This document shows positions 44,818 to 55,133 of a stretch of DNA of 64,000 bases, piece after piece (position 1 is the stretch's first letter; every line of letters begins with the position of its first letter). A model generated the notes under the pieces. That model was not told where the DNA came from. It saw nothing but the letters and a program-made list of their open reading frames with translations, and ran no database searches. Source of the DNA: Gammaproteobacteria bacterium (GTDB lineage: Bacteria > Pseudomonadota > Gammaproteobacteria > Granulosicoccales > Granulosicoccaceae); contig PDPU01000025.1 of assembly GCA_002746645.1 (NCBI GenBank), forward strand, positions 1-64,000. Reading direction: 5' to 3'. The position numbers and the translations under genes are program-made.

Positions 44818-46041
44818 ATGCTGCTCGACTTTCACGACAGGCTGCGTGCGGGTGGCATTCCGGTATCGATCACCGAATGGCTGACGCTCATGGGCGGTCT
44901 CGAGAAACAGCTCGGCGTGCTCGATCTCGATGCCTTCTACCATTTCGCGCGCCTCTGCCTCGTCAAGAACGAAGCGCTCTACGACCGCTTCGACCAGATC
45001 TTCCGCGACTACTGGTCGGGTCGCGAGCAGGCCTTCGAGGAGTGGACCGAGCAGTTTCTCGCCAGCATTCCGGGTGAATGGCTGCGCTCGCCCGGCATGC
45101 CCGAACTCACCGACGCGCAGCGTGCCCAGATCGAGGCGCTCGGTGGCTGGGACAAACTCATGCAGACGCTCGCCGAACGCCTCGCCGAGCAGAACGAAGC
45201 GCACCACGGTGGCAGCAAGTGGATCGGCACGGGCGGTACCTCGCCCTTCGGCTCGGGCGGCTTCAACCCCGAAGGCATCCGCATCGGCGACGCCGGCAGG
45301 CGCCAGGGACGCGCCGTGAAGGTCTGGGAGGAGCGCCGCTACAAGGACCTCGACGGCAATCGCGAGCTCGGCACCCGCAACTTCAAGATGGCGCTCCGCA
45401 AGCTCCGCAAACTCGCCCGCGAAGGGCGCCCCGACACGCTCGATCTCGAGAGCACCGTGCGCGGCACGGCCGAACAGGGTGGCCTGCTCGACCTGCACAT
45501 GCAGGCCGAACGGCGGAACACCGTGAAGGTTCTGCTGCTGATCGACATCGGCGGCTCGATGGACTATCACGCCGAACTGACGAGCCGCCTGTTCTCGGCC
45601 GCGCGCGCCGAGTTCACCCGCCTCGACACCTTCTGGTTCCACAACTTCGTCTACGAAAGCCTCTGGCGCGAGAATCGCCGCCGGCGCGAAACCGCCGTGC
45701 CGACCACCGAAGTCATTCGCACCTACGGGCGCGACTACCGCCTGATCATTGTCGGTGATGCCACCATGGGACCCTACGAAATCATGACACCGGGCGGCAG
45801 CGTCGAACACTGGAACGAGGAAGCCGGAGCCGTCTGGTTGCAGCGCCTGCTGAAGGCCTTTCCCCACTGCGTCTGGCTCAACCCCGAAGACAGGGCGTGG
45901 TGGCAGCGTACACCGTCGGTGCGGGTCACCGAAAAGCTCATGGGCGGGCGCATGCACCCCCTGACCGTCGACGGCATCCAGGGCGCGATCGATACCCTGA
46001 AAACACCGCTCGCCCGGAATGCCGCACCACTCGCTCCCTGA
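44818..46041 (+). CDS. CoxE-like VWA domain protein
   Basis: The 407-residue protein has a helical N-terminal half with FDQIFRDYWSGREQAFEEWT and a C-terminal VWA domain of the CoxE class (about residues 235-400). The metal site reads LIDIGGSMDYHAE, that is DxGGS instead of the usual DxSxS, so the first serine is replaced by glycine. It forms a chaperone pair with the MoxR-like ATPase upstream. Confidence 0.88.
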   Translation: MLLDFHDRLRAGGIPVSITEWLTLMGGLEKQLGVLDLDAFYHFARLCLVKNEALYDRFDQIFRDYWSGREQAFEEWTEQFLASIPGEWLRSPGMPELTDAQRAQIEALGGWDKLMQTLAERLAEQNEAHHGGSKWIGTGGTSPFGSGGFNPEGIRIGDAGRRQGRAVKVWEERRYKDLDGNRELGTRNFKMALRKLRKLAREGRPDTLDLESTVRGTAEQGGLLDLHMQAERRNTVKVLLLIDIGGSMDYHAELTSRLFSAARAEFTRLDTFWFHNFVYESLWRENRRRRETAVPTTEVIRTYGRDYRLIIVGDATMGPYEIMTPGGSVEHWNEEAGAVWLQRLLKAFPHCVWLNPEDRAWWQRTPSVRVTEKLMGGRMHPLTVDGIQGAIDTLKTPLARNAAPLAP

Positions 46042-46216
46042 ATGTGCACCACCGTCGATGGTGCGCATCTTGCAGCACGTTTCCTGACGCGGCCATGATT
46101 CGCTTCGGACAAACTGTTCCACGACGGCTAGCCGTTTCGCCTCATGGGCGAAATGGTGAAATCCGATACCAGGCTTCGCCGGAGCAGAGGGCCGCGTCAC
46201 CTGAACATCATCGACG

Positions 46217-48133
46217 GTGCCCAGGCCAATGGCTCGGGCGCCCGAGCACGCAAGAGACAGGTATCGCTGCGTGAAGCGCTCAGACAACGAGGAGGTTCGT
46301 GCCGGCAACCACGCGCCCACCGGGCGCTGTGCACGGCTGTCCGGCGGATCAAGGCCACGACGACGACCCGATGTGCGCACGCTTGCCGTGATCCTTGGCC
46401 TCGCCTTCGGTGCCTCCTGTGGCGGCGGCAGCAGTGGCGGCAAGACACTCGCTCCGGACAGCGGCGCCGCCAATCCGATCAGCAGCACGACCAGTCCCGA
46501 CAATGACGCGGCCAATCCGGGCGATGGCACAGTCAATCCGGGTGGTAGCGCAACACCGAACGAATCGGCAGCCCCTGCGGACAACACGCTGGCCCCCGGC
46601 GAATCGAACGACGAATACCTGCCGCTGATTCTCGACGTCGATGCGACACCGGGCACCCTTCACTTCAGCTGGCCTGTGGCCGAGAAGGCCGTCACCCGCA
46701 TCACTCTGTACGAGAACGATGTCGAGACCGACATCGAACTGCCACTGGCGCATGACATCGACGTCGATGCGTTGACGATCGAGCTTCCCGTCGTCTCTCA
46801 TCTGACACCGTGGCAGAAGCTCGAATACCGTGTCGAACGCTGCATTCCCGAGTGTCTGAGTTCGCGACGCCGCGCGATTGCAACGGTGTTCGACCAGAGC
46901 CTCATCACAATGGATCCGGCCGAATCGATCGCTGGCGAACGTTTTGCCAGTGCCATGACCATCGACAAGGCAGGACGGTTCGCGGCGCTCGCCCTCCCCA
47001 AACGCGGAAAACTCGCCTTTCGCTACGCCGGCAACGGTGACTGGCTGGCCGAGGAACGCATCGATCTGGGACTGACGAACGGTGATCACGACGCCGACAG
47101 CCGCGAAATGGCCTTCGACATGGCCGACACGGCCAATACCATTGCCGTGCTGGTCTGGGAGCCCGGCAGCCCGACGCTGCCCGAGCTACGGCTTGTCGAG
47201 CAGGTAGGCGAAGGCTGGCTGGCGCTGTCGATGACGCTCGAACTCCCCGACTGGCCAGGCGACACGCCGTTCGACGAATGGCGCATCGGGATCAGTGACG
47301 ACGGCGAACGCCTGCTCCTGCAGGCCAGAACCGCGGATTCCGGCTGGCATGCCGTCGTGCTCGAGCGCAGCAACGGCGAACTCGCCGTCGTCAGGTCACT
47401 CGACCACCCCGCCGCCATCGCTGCCATCGCTGCCGACCCGCGCCTGAATTCACTGATTCTCGCCGTCTCGGGCAGCAACGGGATCGACATCCTGCGCCTC
47501 GACCTCGATGCAGCGGCTGCCGGCGAACATCTCGGCACTCTCCCCGGTGTCGACCCGGCAAACCCACTCGAGATGCAGGCCGACAACGCACTCACCGCGA
47601 TTGCCCTGTTCGCATGGGCCTCGGACGGCAGCGACACGCCGGTGCTGCGGCAACACAGTCTGGCGCCGGGGCTGCCTGTCGTTCACACCGAGCGCGGCCG
47701 CCGCATCGGTGCGGATGTCGGCGACAACACCGATGCAGACGTCGGCGCAAATGCCGGCGCGAATGCCGGCGCGAATGCCGGCGCGAATGCCGGCGCGAAT
47801 GCCGGCGCGAATGCCGGCGCGAATGTCGGTGCGAATGTCGGTGCGAATGTGAACGCCGAAGATACGGCTCTGCGGCTTGTCGGCAACGACGACCTCTCGG
47901 TGCTCGCTTTCGGCTGGCAGAGGGACGCAGACAGCTGGCTCAAGGTCAGCCACCGTATCGATGGCGGCGAATGGCGCGACGGGCTGTCCTTGCCTTTCCC
48001 GGTCGACGGTCTCAGCACGCTCGATGCCGGCAGTGGTTTCCTCGAAGCGATGGCCATCGACGGTGACGGCGACACCCTGATGCTGTCGCTACCCAACCCT
48101 TCGACCAACGGACGTGCGATCATCCTGCACTGA
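46217..48133 (+). CDS. Lipoprotein with GAN repeat, unknown function
   Basis: The sequence holds a lipoprotein signal (LAVILGLAFGASC) followed by a Ser/Asn/Pro linker and then a domain of about 500 residues resembling beta-propeller or beta-sandwich repeats. Nine 4-residue Gly-Ala-Asn-like repeats interrupt it near residues 510-546. ATG 46217 puts 50 residues ahead of the signal. A GTG at 46373 would place the signal at the N-terminus and may be the real start, but has no ribosome site. No family was recognised. Confidence 0.6.
   Translation: MPRPMARAPEHARDRYRCVKRSDNEEVRAGNHAPTGRCARLSGGSRPRRRPDVRTLAVILGLAFGASCGGGSSGGKTLAPDSGAANPISSTTSPDNDAANPGDGTVNPGGSATPNESAAPADNTLAPGESNDEYLPLILDVDATPGTLHFSWPVAEKAVTRITLYENDVETDIELPLAHDIDVDALTIELPVVSHLTPWQKLEYRVERCIPECLSSRRRAIATVFDQSLITMDPAESIAGERFASAMTIDKAGRFAALALPKRGKLAFRYAGNGDWLAEERIDLGLTNGDHDADSREMAFDMADTANTIAVLVWEPGSPTLPELRLVEQVGEGWLALSMTLELPDWPGDTPFDEWRIGISDDGERLLLQARTADSGWHAVVLERSNGELAVVRSLDHPAAIAAIAADPRLNSLILAVSGSNGIDILRLDLDAAAAGEHLGTLPGVDPANPLEMQADNALTAIALFAWASDGSDTPVLRQHSLAPGLPVVHTERGRRIGADVGDNTDADVGANAGANAGANAGANAGANAGANAGANVGANVGANVNAEDTALRLVGNDDLSVLAFGWQRDADSWLKVSHRIDGGEWRDGLSLPFPVDGLSTLDAGSGFLEAMAIDGDGDTLMLSLPNPSTNGRAIILH
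47747..47854. repeat. 12-base in-frame tandem repeat, nine copies
   Basis: Nine units of the type GCGAATGCCGGC; the fourth-to-last positions change to GTCGGT in the later copies. They encode Ala/Val-Gly-Ala-Asn repeats in the lipoprotein. The runs of identical units in the middle suggest recent expansion. Confidence 0.92.
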
Positions 48134-48158
48134 ACCCGTCCCGATTCGTGCCCGTCCG

Positions 48159-49115
48159 ATGCCCCCCGAACGCGACCTCGAGAGCCTGCTCGACCCTGTC
48201 TACCATGAGTGGCTGAAGCTCAGCAACCCGCCTCTGCCGCCTGGCTATCAGCCGACACTTGCCGAGATGCGCGAAGGCTTCCGGTCGCAGACTGCGCTGT
48301 CGAACACCGACATTCCCGACACCGTCAGCTCACGCGATACCGCCATCGACGGTCGCGATGGGCATCGGGTTCCGCTGCGCATCTACCACTCGCGGAACCA
48401 CCCCGATGCCAGCGAGGTGCTGGTATTCGTTCATGGCGGCGGCTGGGTGCTCGGTGATCTCGACACCCATCATGGCATCTGTGCCGATCTCACCGAGGCA
48501 ACCGGTCGCATCGTGGTTGCGGTCGATTATCGCCTGGCGCCCGAAAACCCCTTTCCGGCACCGTTGCACGATGTCATCGATGTGCTCGAGGCGGTGCAGC
48601 ATCAGCACGCAACACTCGGGCTACCGGACGGCCGCCCCGCGGTCGTGGGTGACAGCGCCGGAGCCAGCCTCATCCTGGCAGCCGCCTTGACGCTGCGCGA
48701 TACACCGGCCGCGCCCACGCGGCTCGCGCTCGTCTACCCGGGCGTCGGTGCCGACATCGACCGTCCGTCCTTCATCGAGAACCGCGATGTACCCGGACTG
48801 ACCGACGATCTCATGCGTTTCTTCTTCGCCAGCTACATCGGCGGCGCCGAAACACTCCCTGATGTACTTGCCGCGCCGCTTCTGGCCGAGAGTTTCAGGG
48901 GGTTGCCGCCGATCTTCATCAGTGGCGCCGAATTCGACCCGCTTCGCGACAATGCCACAGACCTGAAGGCGCGTCTGGATGACGATGGCGTGGAGGCCGA
49001 GCTGCGCATCGAGCCCGGTATCGGCCACGGCTATCTGTGGGTTCGCCGCCAGTCGGCACCTGCGGCCCGCGCCTTCGTGGCGCTCAGCGAATTTCTTCGG
49101 GCGGGTACACGCTGA
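48159..49115 (+). CDS. Alpha/beta hydrolase of the hormone-sensitive lipase family
   Basis: The 318-residue protein has the oxyanion-hole motif VFVHGGGW (near residue 92), the nucleophile elbow GDSAGAS (near 163), and late Asp and His in SGAEFDPLRDNA and GIGHGYLW. It is an esterase of unknown substrate. Start ATG 48159 (MPPERDLES) is used. The last 32 bases overlap the convergent response regulator gene. Confidence 0.88.
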   Translation: MPPERDLESLLDPVYHEWLKLSNPPLPPGYQPTLAEMREGFRSQTALSNTDIPDTVSSRDTAIDGRDGHRVPLRIYHSRNHPDASEVLVFVHGGGWVLGDLDTHHGICADLTEATGRIVVAVDYRLAPENPFPAPLHDVIDVLEAVQHQHATLGLPDGRPAVVGDSAGASLILAAALTLRDTPAAPTRLALVYPGVGADIDRPSFIENRDVPGLTDDLMRFFFASYIGGAETLPDVLAAPLLAESFRGLPPIFISGAEFDPLRDNATDLKARLDDDGVEAELRIEPGIGHGYLWVRRQSAPAARAFVALSEFLRAGTR

Positions 49116-50988
49116 GCATGCGCCGGAGATCGACGAGCAGTGCCTGATTCACGTCCTTGGCATTGACCACGTCGAGCGCCCGGAAGCCGAGCTTGAGCAG
49201 TGCTTCGAGCGGCTTCTCCGAGTTCTTCGTGAGACTCAGCAGACTGGCCGAGGTGGCGAGCTGCGGGCCGTCTTCATGCAGGCGGATGTTGTTCGTCAAC
49301 TGCATGATCTTGCGCGTCAGCAGATACGCCTGGGACTCCTCGCGATGGCGCAGGATGAACCCGTAACGATTGCCCTTGAGCCCCGCCACGTGATGCGCCC
49401 GCTGATACATCGCGTGCAGCGAACGACGCACCAGAGGCTCGAGCCTCAGCACCTGTTCCACCGAGCGTGGTCGGCCAAGGTCATCGATCATGAAGACATC
49501 GATGCAGAGGAGACTCAGGTGCTCGTCGATGTCGTTGATGTCGTCGAGATAGCTCCTGATGCACTGCAGGAACGGCAGGCTCTCCTCGTCGAGTTCGAGC
49601 TGATCGATGAGTTCACGCGGCGTCAACGGCATGAGTGCCGATGCGCTGCCCGCAGCAGCGCTTGCCGCTCTCGCAGTGGTCTCACCTTGCGGACTCGCCG
49701 CCGCTGGTGAATGCGCCTCGGCCGAGGCCGCGTCAGGCACACCTACCGACTCGGCAACGGATTCCGAGGGTGTCGGCGCAGTCGCCACATCTTCCGATTC
49801 AGGCGCCGCGGGCGCGGGGCTTTCGGGAACAGCATCGGGTGATGCGAGCAGGAACAGCCCGGCATTTACCGTCTCGGCATCGGCCTGCCGCGACGCCTGA
49901 TCGTCGATATCGAGCCGCCAGGCCAGCGACACCTGACTGCCGTCGGGACGGCGCCAGTCGCTCTTGCGCCACTGGCCGGTGACAGGGTTGTCGATGGCCT
50001 CGATGGGCATGAGCATCTCGGCCGGCTGCCCTTCGAGCATGACATCGTCTTCCAGACCGATCAGCCGGCGCGCCGACTCGCTGACCTGAGCAATGATGCG
50101 TGACTCATCCACCAGCACGAAAGCGCCCACGCGACGCTCGAGCGCCTGCTCGAGCAGGCGCCGATCCCGCCCGCCGCGCCGCCGTTCACGAACAAAGCGC
50201 GCCAGCGCATCGATGCGGCCGAGCAGCAACTCGCTCGATTCGTTCTTGAACATGCATTCGATGGCCCCGGCGCGGAGGCTGCGCCGGATGATGTGATCGG
50301 CGTAGGTGCCGGTGAGCACGGTGCAGAACAGATCCGGCTGGTTGCGATCGGAGAGCAGCAACTGACAGAGCGTGTCGCCCGTGGTCTCGCCGAGGTAGTA
50401 GTCCACCACGGCGATGTCGATGCGGTGTCTGGCGGCGTTGGCAAGCGCTTCTTCCTCGCTTGCCGCAAGCAGCACCCGGTAACCCTGCTTCTCGAAGAGA
50501 TCGCGCAGCGAGAGACGAATGGTGGCCGAATCGTCGATCACCATGAGCGTGATGTCGCTGTTGTCGAGGTGCTCCTCCGGCGAGCACTCGTCACTGTCGG
50601 GCAGCGGTTGCATCAGACGCTGCAGCAGGGACTCGAGCTGTTGGTAATTCTTCCAGGCCAGCAGTGCCGTGTACGGGCGAGCGCTGACCCAGGCGCGCGT
50701 TTCGGCGCGCATGTCAGTGGACATGACCAGCACCGGCAGATCGCGGAATTCGCTCTGTTCGAGTTGTTCGGCGAGTTCACTCGCGGCACTGTCGTGCAAG
50801 GGCGGCCAACCGAACAGCAACCCTGCGTACTCGTCACCGAACTGCTGGTACTGGCCGGTGAGGGCTTCGGCGGCGGCGGCGTAGTCGTCGACGGATTCGA
50901 CACGGTATCCGAGCGAGCGCGCATGCTTCTCCAGCACATAGCGCATCGTGGCCGAGGGTTCGACAAGCAGAAGTCGGTTGTTCATCAT
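49084..50988 (-). CDS. Response regulator with two receiver domains and an orphan C-terminal domain
   Basis: In the 634-residue protein, the first receiver (residues 3-120) is degenerate: LLLVEPSATMRY lacks the acidic pair, and no phosphorylatable Asp is in place. The second (about 147-270) looks active, with MVIDDSATIRLSLRD and the acceptor region IAVVDYYLGETTG. A PAS-like stretch (about 285-370), a Pro/Ala/Ser linker and a 180-residue helical domain of unknown family follow. No GGDEF, EAL, HTH or ATPase motif is seen. The kinase partner is unknown. Confidence 0.85.
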   Translation of the reverse strand: MMNNRLLLVEPSATMRYVLEKHARSLGYRVESVDDYAAAAEALTGQYQQFGDEYAGLLFGWPPLHDSAASELAEQLEQSEFRDLPVLVMSTDMRAETRAWVSARPYTALLAWKNYQQLESLLQRLMQPLPDSDECSPEEHLDNSDITLMVIDDSATIRLSLRDLFEKQGYRVLLAASEEEALANAARHRIDIAVVDYYLGETTGDTLCQLLLSDRNQPDLFCTVLTGTYADHIIRRSLRAGAIECMFKNESSELLLGRIDALARFVRERRRGGRDRRLLEQALERRVGAFVLVDESRIIAQVSESARRLIGLEDDVMLEGQPAEMLMPIEAIDNPVTGQWRKSDWRRPDGSQVSLAWRLDIDDQASRQADAETVNAGLFLLASPDAVPESPAPAAPESEDVATAPTPSESVAESVGVPDAASAEAHSPAAASPQGETTARAASAAAGSASALMPLTPRELIDQLELDEESLPFLQCIRSYLDDINDIDEHLSLLCIDVFMIDDLGRPRSVEQVLRLEPLVRRSLHAMYQRAHHVAGLKGNRYGFILRHREESQAYLLTRKIMQLTNNIRLHEDGPQLATSASLLSLTKNSEKPLEALLKLGFRALDVVNAKDVNQALLVDLRRMLSVYPPEEIR

Positions 50989-51093
50989 CAGACGGCAGCT
51001 CGACGTTTTGTGGCAATTCGCTTCACGACATGTCTTGCCGGTTCTGGCAAGTCTCCCTTTGCCGACATGATTGACTGAAACTCCGGTGTTCCA

Positions 51094-51122
51094 CTGAACA
51101 GTGCGCTAGCTTACCGCATAAT
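51094..51122 (+). promoter_or_regulatory. Candidate promoter of the sigma factor-VWA operon
   Basis: CTGAAC at 51094-51099 and CATAAT at 51117-51122 are 17 bases apart, giving a plausible -35/-10 pair. It points rightward to the sigma factor. Transcription would start near 51129, which argues for the downstream start at 51303. The rest of the gap (50989-51302) shows no gene. Confidence 0.35.
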
Positions 51123-51302
51123 TCCGCCATGAACCTGCCGGCAGACACTCGCCGATTCAGCCGGAGCCGGCAGGAGCACGACCTATGGTGCCTGAGCGAC
51201 TTCGAACCGGTCAACCAGGGATTTCACCGCGCGGTGCGTCAAAACCTGCAGTGCGTCAAGAACAGGAGAACTGGCCGATCCCGGAAACGGCAGAGCCGCC
51301 AG

Positions 51303-51911
51303 ATGGACAACGATCACGATTCCGACAACAGCCGTTCAACGGCACGGGGTGAGCGCAGCGACGCCGCCCTCGAAAGCGAGGTTGACGACGATGCGGCGCT
51401 GGTGCAGGCGGCCCGCGCCGGCGATGCAGCGGCTTTTGCCGACCTCCTCGAGCGCCACTACAACCGCATTCACGGGCTCGCCTTCCGCCTCACGGGCAGC
51501 GCCGCCGACGCCGATGACCTGACCCAGGACGTCTGCACGGCACTGCCTCGCAAGCTCGCGGGCTTTCGTGGCGACGCGCGCTTCGGCACCTGGCTGTATC
51601 GCGTGGTCGTGAACGCGGCACATGATCGTCGACGCCGTCAGAAGACGCATGCCGAGGCCGCTGCCGCCTGGGGCGAGCGCGAGCGCGCGACGCGTCTCGA
51701 ACTGGCCGAAGCACGCCAGCGCCGCGAGTGGCTGATCGAAGCCATGCAAGGCCTCGGCGACGATCTGCGCGACACCCTCGCGCTCTGCCTTGCCGGACTG
51801 ACGCAGGCCGAAGCGGCCCGGGTGCTGGACGTTGCCGAAGGCACGGTGAGCTGGCGCATGGCCGAGGCGCGCAAGCAGCTTCGTCGCATCGACGAGGAAC
51901 AGCAATCATGA
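51303..51911 (+). CDS. ECF-type RNA polymerase sigma factor
   Basis: The 202-residue protein carries a sigma-70 region 2 (LLERHYNRIHGLAFRLTG, then DADDLTQDVCTALPRKLAGF) and region 4 (LRDTLALCLAGLTQAEAARV). The ATG at 51303 is the more likely start; an open frame begins at 51129, but its first 58 residues look non-coding. The next gene, whose ATG overlaps the stop (ATGA), may be its regulator. Confidence 0.9.
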   Translation: MDNDHDSDNSRSTARGERSDAALESEVDDDAALVQAARAGDAAAFADLLERHYNRIHGLAFRLTGSAADADDLTQDVCTALPRKLAGFRGDARFGTWLYRVVVNAAHDRRRRQKTHAEAAAAWGERERATRLELAEARQRREWLIEAMQGLGDDLRDTLALCLAGLTQAEAARVLDVAEGTVSWRMAEARKQLRRIDEEQQS

Positions 51912-54274
51912 CAGACGACCGACACGACAATCCGCCCGAGCGCGATGACGAGCCCGGCGGCAATGACCCGCTGCTCCGCCTCGGCCAGGCGCTCGACGAA
52001 CTCGCGCCGACGCCCGACCCCGCGCGGCGCGCCAACACCATCACACTTGCACTCGATGCATTCGAGCGTCACCAGGGAAATGCTTCCGAGGCGCGTCTCA
52101 ATCCCGAACCCACAACAGAACAAGGATTCGGGCACATGAACTCAGACAGCAACACCAGCGGCACGACGCCGATCAGCAACACGACGGCAAGCACGGACGC
52201 CCCCGGCGCCTCGGGCGCTTCGGGCAAGGCGCCATCATCATGGAAGCTCCGTCCCACCTGGGTGGCGGTGGCCGCAACGATCACGCTCGCGGTGACGGTG
52301 GTGCCGCTGGTCATCGACCACAGTGATGACGACACCGGCGAACCGATCGTGGCCAGTCGTGACGAAACAGCATTGACACTGCGTGAAGACCCGACCAGCG
52401 GAAACTCGGCGAGCGAAGAAACTGCCAGCGAAAACCGTGCGGGCAACCATACGGCGAACGAAGCATCCGCCAGCGAAAACCCGGCCAGCGACAATCCGGC
52501 CGGCGAAAAGGTGGCGAGCGAAATCCCGGCGAGTGCCGAAGAATCACTACAGATTGAATATACAGCCAGCAACAAGGGTTTCGCGCAGGAGACCGCGATC
52601 GAATCGGACGGGGCCAGCGCTGCACGCGTCGCCACGGCCGCCGATTCTGCGGCAGCAGACCTTGCCGCCCCGAGCGCGGCGGCGGCGCCCTTCACCGCAC
52701 AGCGCCGAGGCGAATCTGCCGGCCTCACGGTCAGGCCGGTACCGGACACGAACACCGAGTCCTTTGCCAACGCGGCAGGCAACCCGCTGAAGATCACGCG
52801 CGAAGCTCCCGTATCGACCTTCTCGATCGATGTCGACACGGCCTCGTGGAGCACGCTCAGAAACAGCCTGATGCAGGGCATGCTGCCACCGCCCGAGGCC
52901 ATTCGCATCGAGGAGATGATCAACTACTTCGACTACGTGCTGCCGGCGCCCGAAGGCGACACGCCCTTCGCGGTCAGCTACACGGTGGAACAGACGCCGT
53001 GGAACGCGGACACGAAACTGCTTTCGCTCGCACTGCAGGGCAAGGAAATCACCGCACGCCCGCCCCTGAATCTCGTGTTCCTGATCGACACCTCGGGCTC
53101 GATGGATCAGCCGAACAAGCTGCCGCTGCTCGTACAGTCGCTGAAACTGCTGCTCGGCCGACTCGGTCCCGACGACGAGATTGCCATCGTCACCTACGCC
53201 GGCAGTGCCGGGCTCGTGCTCGAGCCGACTGCCGCCACGGATGGCGAGACGATTGCCGCCGCGCTCGAGAACCTTCAGGCAGGTGGCGGCACGGCCGGTC
53301 AGGCCGGGCTGCAACAGGCCTACGCCACAGCGCGCAAGATGAGCGCCGAGGGCGAAGTGTCGCGCATCGTGCTCGCCACCGACGGCGACTTCAACATCGG
53401 TATCAGCGACCCCGAAGCCCTGACGGACTACATTGCCGACAAGCGTGAGCAGGGTAGCTATCTCAGCGTGCTCGGTTTCGGCCGCGGCAACCTCGACGAC
53501 ACCACCATGCAGGCGCTGGCACAGAACGGCAATGGCCAGGCCGCGTACATCGATACCCTGGCCGAAGCACAGAAGGTGCTCGTCGACCAGTTCGACGGCG
53601 CCCTCTTTCCGATCGCCGACGACGTCAAGATCCAGGTGGAATTCAATCCGGAGGTGATCGCGGAATACCGCCTGATCGGCTACGAAACCCGCGCGCTGGC
53701 GCGCGAGGACTTCAGCAACGATGCCGTCGACGCGGGTGAAATCGGCGCGGGACATCAGGTGGTGGCACTGTATGAAGTGACGCCCGTGGGCTCACCCGCC
53801 GTGCGCGTGTCGCCACTTCGTTACGGCAGCGATGGTACGAAAGCAGCCGCAACCACCAGTGCCGTGAGCGACGACAAGGTGGCCGCTGATGGCGACGCAT
53901 CGTCACCTGGCGACGCCAGCGGTAACGCGGCCACCGCAGCCGGCGAGAGCACATCTCGGCACGAGGAGCTGGCCTTTCTCAAGCTTCGTTACAAGCAGCC
54001 GGGCGAATCACGCAGCATGCTCGTCAGTACGCCGATCGTCGCCTCGCCGGTACATGACCCGGATGCCGACGCCGCCGCAACCGGCGATCTCGCCTTCGCC
54101 GCAGCCATTGCCGGTTTCGGACAACTGCTCCGCGGCGACGACAAGTGGCTGGGTGACTGGGGCATCGAACAGGCCATCGCTCTCGCACTGGCCCACCGCG
54201 GCGACGACGAATTCGGGTATCGTCAGGAGGCGATTCAACTGATGCGACTGGCCGACGGTCTCGGTCGTTTCTGA
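51908..54274 (+). CDS. VWA domain membrane protein with anti-sigma-like N-terminus
   Basis: The 788-residue protein begins with a 110-residue cytoplasmic part of anti-sigma-like character (LLRLGQALDELAPTPDPARR), then a membrane helix (WVAVAATITLAVTVVPLVI). A Ser/Glu/Asn repeat linker follows. The VWA domain has an intact MIDAS (LIDTSGSMDQPNK near residue 393) and is followed by a YfbK-type tail (LAFLKLRYKQPGESR). It is coupled to the sigma factor gene and may hold the sigma factor at the membrane until the VWA part binds an outside signal. Confidence 0.85.
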   Translation: MTDDRHDNPPERDDEPGGNDPLLRLGQALDELAPTPDPARRANTITLALDAFERHQGNASEARLNPEPTTEQGFGHMNSDSNTSGTTPISNTTASTDAPGASGASGKAPSSWKLRPTWVAVAATITLAVTVVPLVIDHSDDDTGEPIVASRDETALTLREDPTSGNSASEETASENRAGNHTANEASASENPASDNPAGEKVASEIPASAEESLQIEYTASNKGFAQETAIESDGASAARVATAADSAAADLAAPSAAAAPFTAQRRGESAGLTVRPVPDTNTESFANAAGNPLKITREAPVSTFSIDVDTASWSTLRNSLMQGMLPPPEAIRIEEMINYFDYVLPAPEGDTPFAVSYTVEQTPWNADTKLLSLALQGKEITARPPLNLVFLIDTSGSMDQPNKLPLLVQSLKLLLGRLGPDDEIAIVTYAGSAGLVLEPTAATDGETIAAALENLQAGGGTAGQAGLQQAYATARKMSAEGEVSRIVLATDGDFNIGISDPEALTDYIADKREQGSYLSVLGFGRGNLDDTTMQALAQNGNGQAAYIDTLAEAQKVLVDQFDGALFPIADDVKIQVEFNPEVIAEYRLIGYETRALAREDFSNDAVDAGEIGAGHQVVALYEVTPVGSPAVRVSPLRYGSDGTKAAATTSAVSDDKVAADGDASSPGDASGNAATAAGESTSRHEELAFLKLRYKQPGESRSMLVSTPIVASPVHDPDADAAATGDLAFAAAIAGFGQLLRGDDKWLGDWGIEQAIALALAHRGDDEFGYRQEAIQLMRLADGLGRF

Positions 54275-54348
54275 ATCCAGGCACAGCAACCGTCTGCTGC
54301 GCGAATGCCGTTCCCGTCGAACGGCGCTCGCGCAGCGCGTTTCCGAAC

Positions 54349-55133
54349 ATGACAGGCAGCTCGACCATGACGACCGGCACTTCTCCCCTTCGCGGCATCC
54401 TGTTCGACAAGGATGGCACCCTGATCGATTTCAACGCAAGCTGGATGGCCCCGTGCAAGGCCGCGGCGGCATGGCTGGCCGAGACTGCCGGACAGCCGGA
54501 ACGCAGCGGCGAACTCCTGACGCTCGGGGGGTTCGACGCGGCCAGCGACACCTGGGCGGCCGATTCACTGCTTGCCAGCGGTACCGCCGACCAGGTCCTG
54601 GCACTGTGGAGCGATGCCCTGGATGTATCCGTGGGTGATGCCGAACGCATCCGCATGGCGAGTTTCTTCGAAGACGCTTCTGCCGTTCCCTATCCTGCCG
54701 TCGATGACCTCCGCGCCTGGTTCGAACGCTGGCGCGCACGCGGCTATGCCCTCGGCATCGCGACGATGGATGACGAGCGCGGCGCGCGGCATCTGCTCGA
54801 GCAACTCGACGCTGCCGACAGCGTCGACTTCGTGGCCGGTTACGACAGTGGTCACGGCCTCAAGCCCGAACCGGGCATGCTGCTGGCCTTCTGCGATCTC
54901 TGTCAGCTGCAACCGGCAGAGGTCGTCATGGTCGGCGACAGCCCGCGCGATCTCGCCATGGGGCGCGCCGCCGGCGCCGGGCTGGTGGTCGGCATTGCCG
55001 GTGTCACCGCAAGTCACGAGGAACTCGCACCACTCGCCGATCACGTGCTCGACGCGCTGGAGGCGCTCGAACACCTGCCCGAGCTTCAGGACGCCACCCA
55101 CCGGGAGCAGGCATCGGAAGAAAACCGTGCGCC

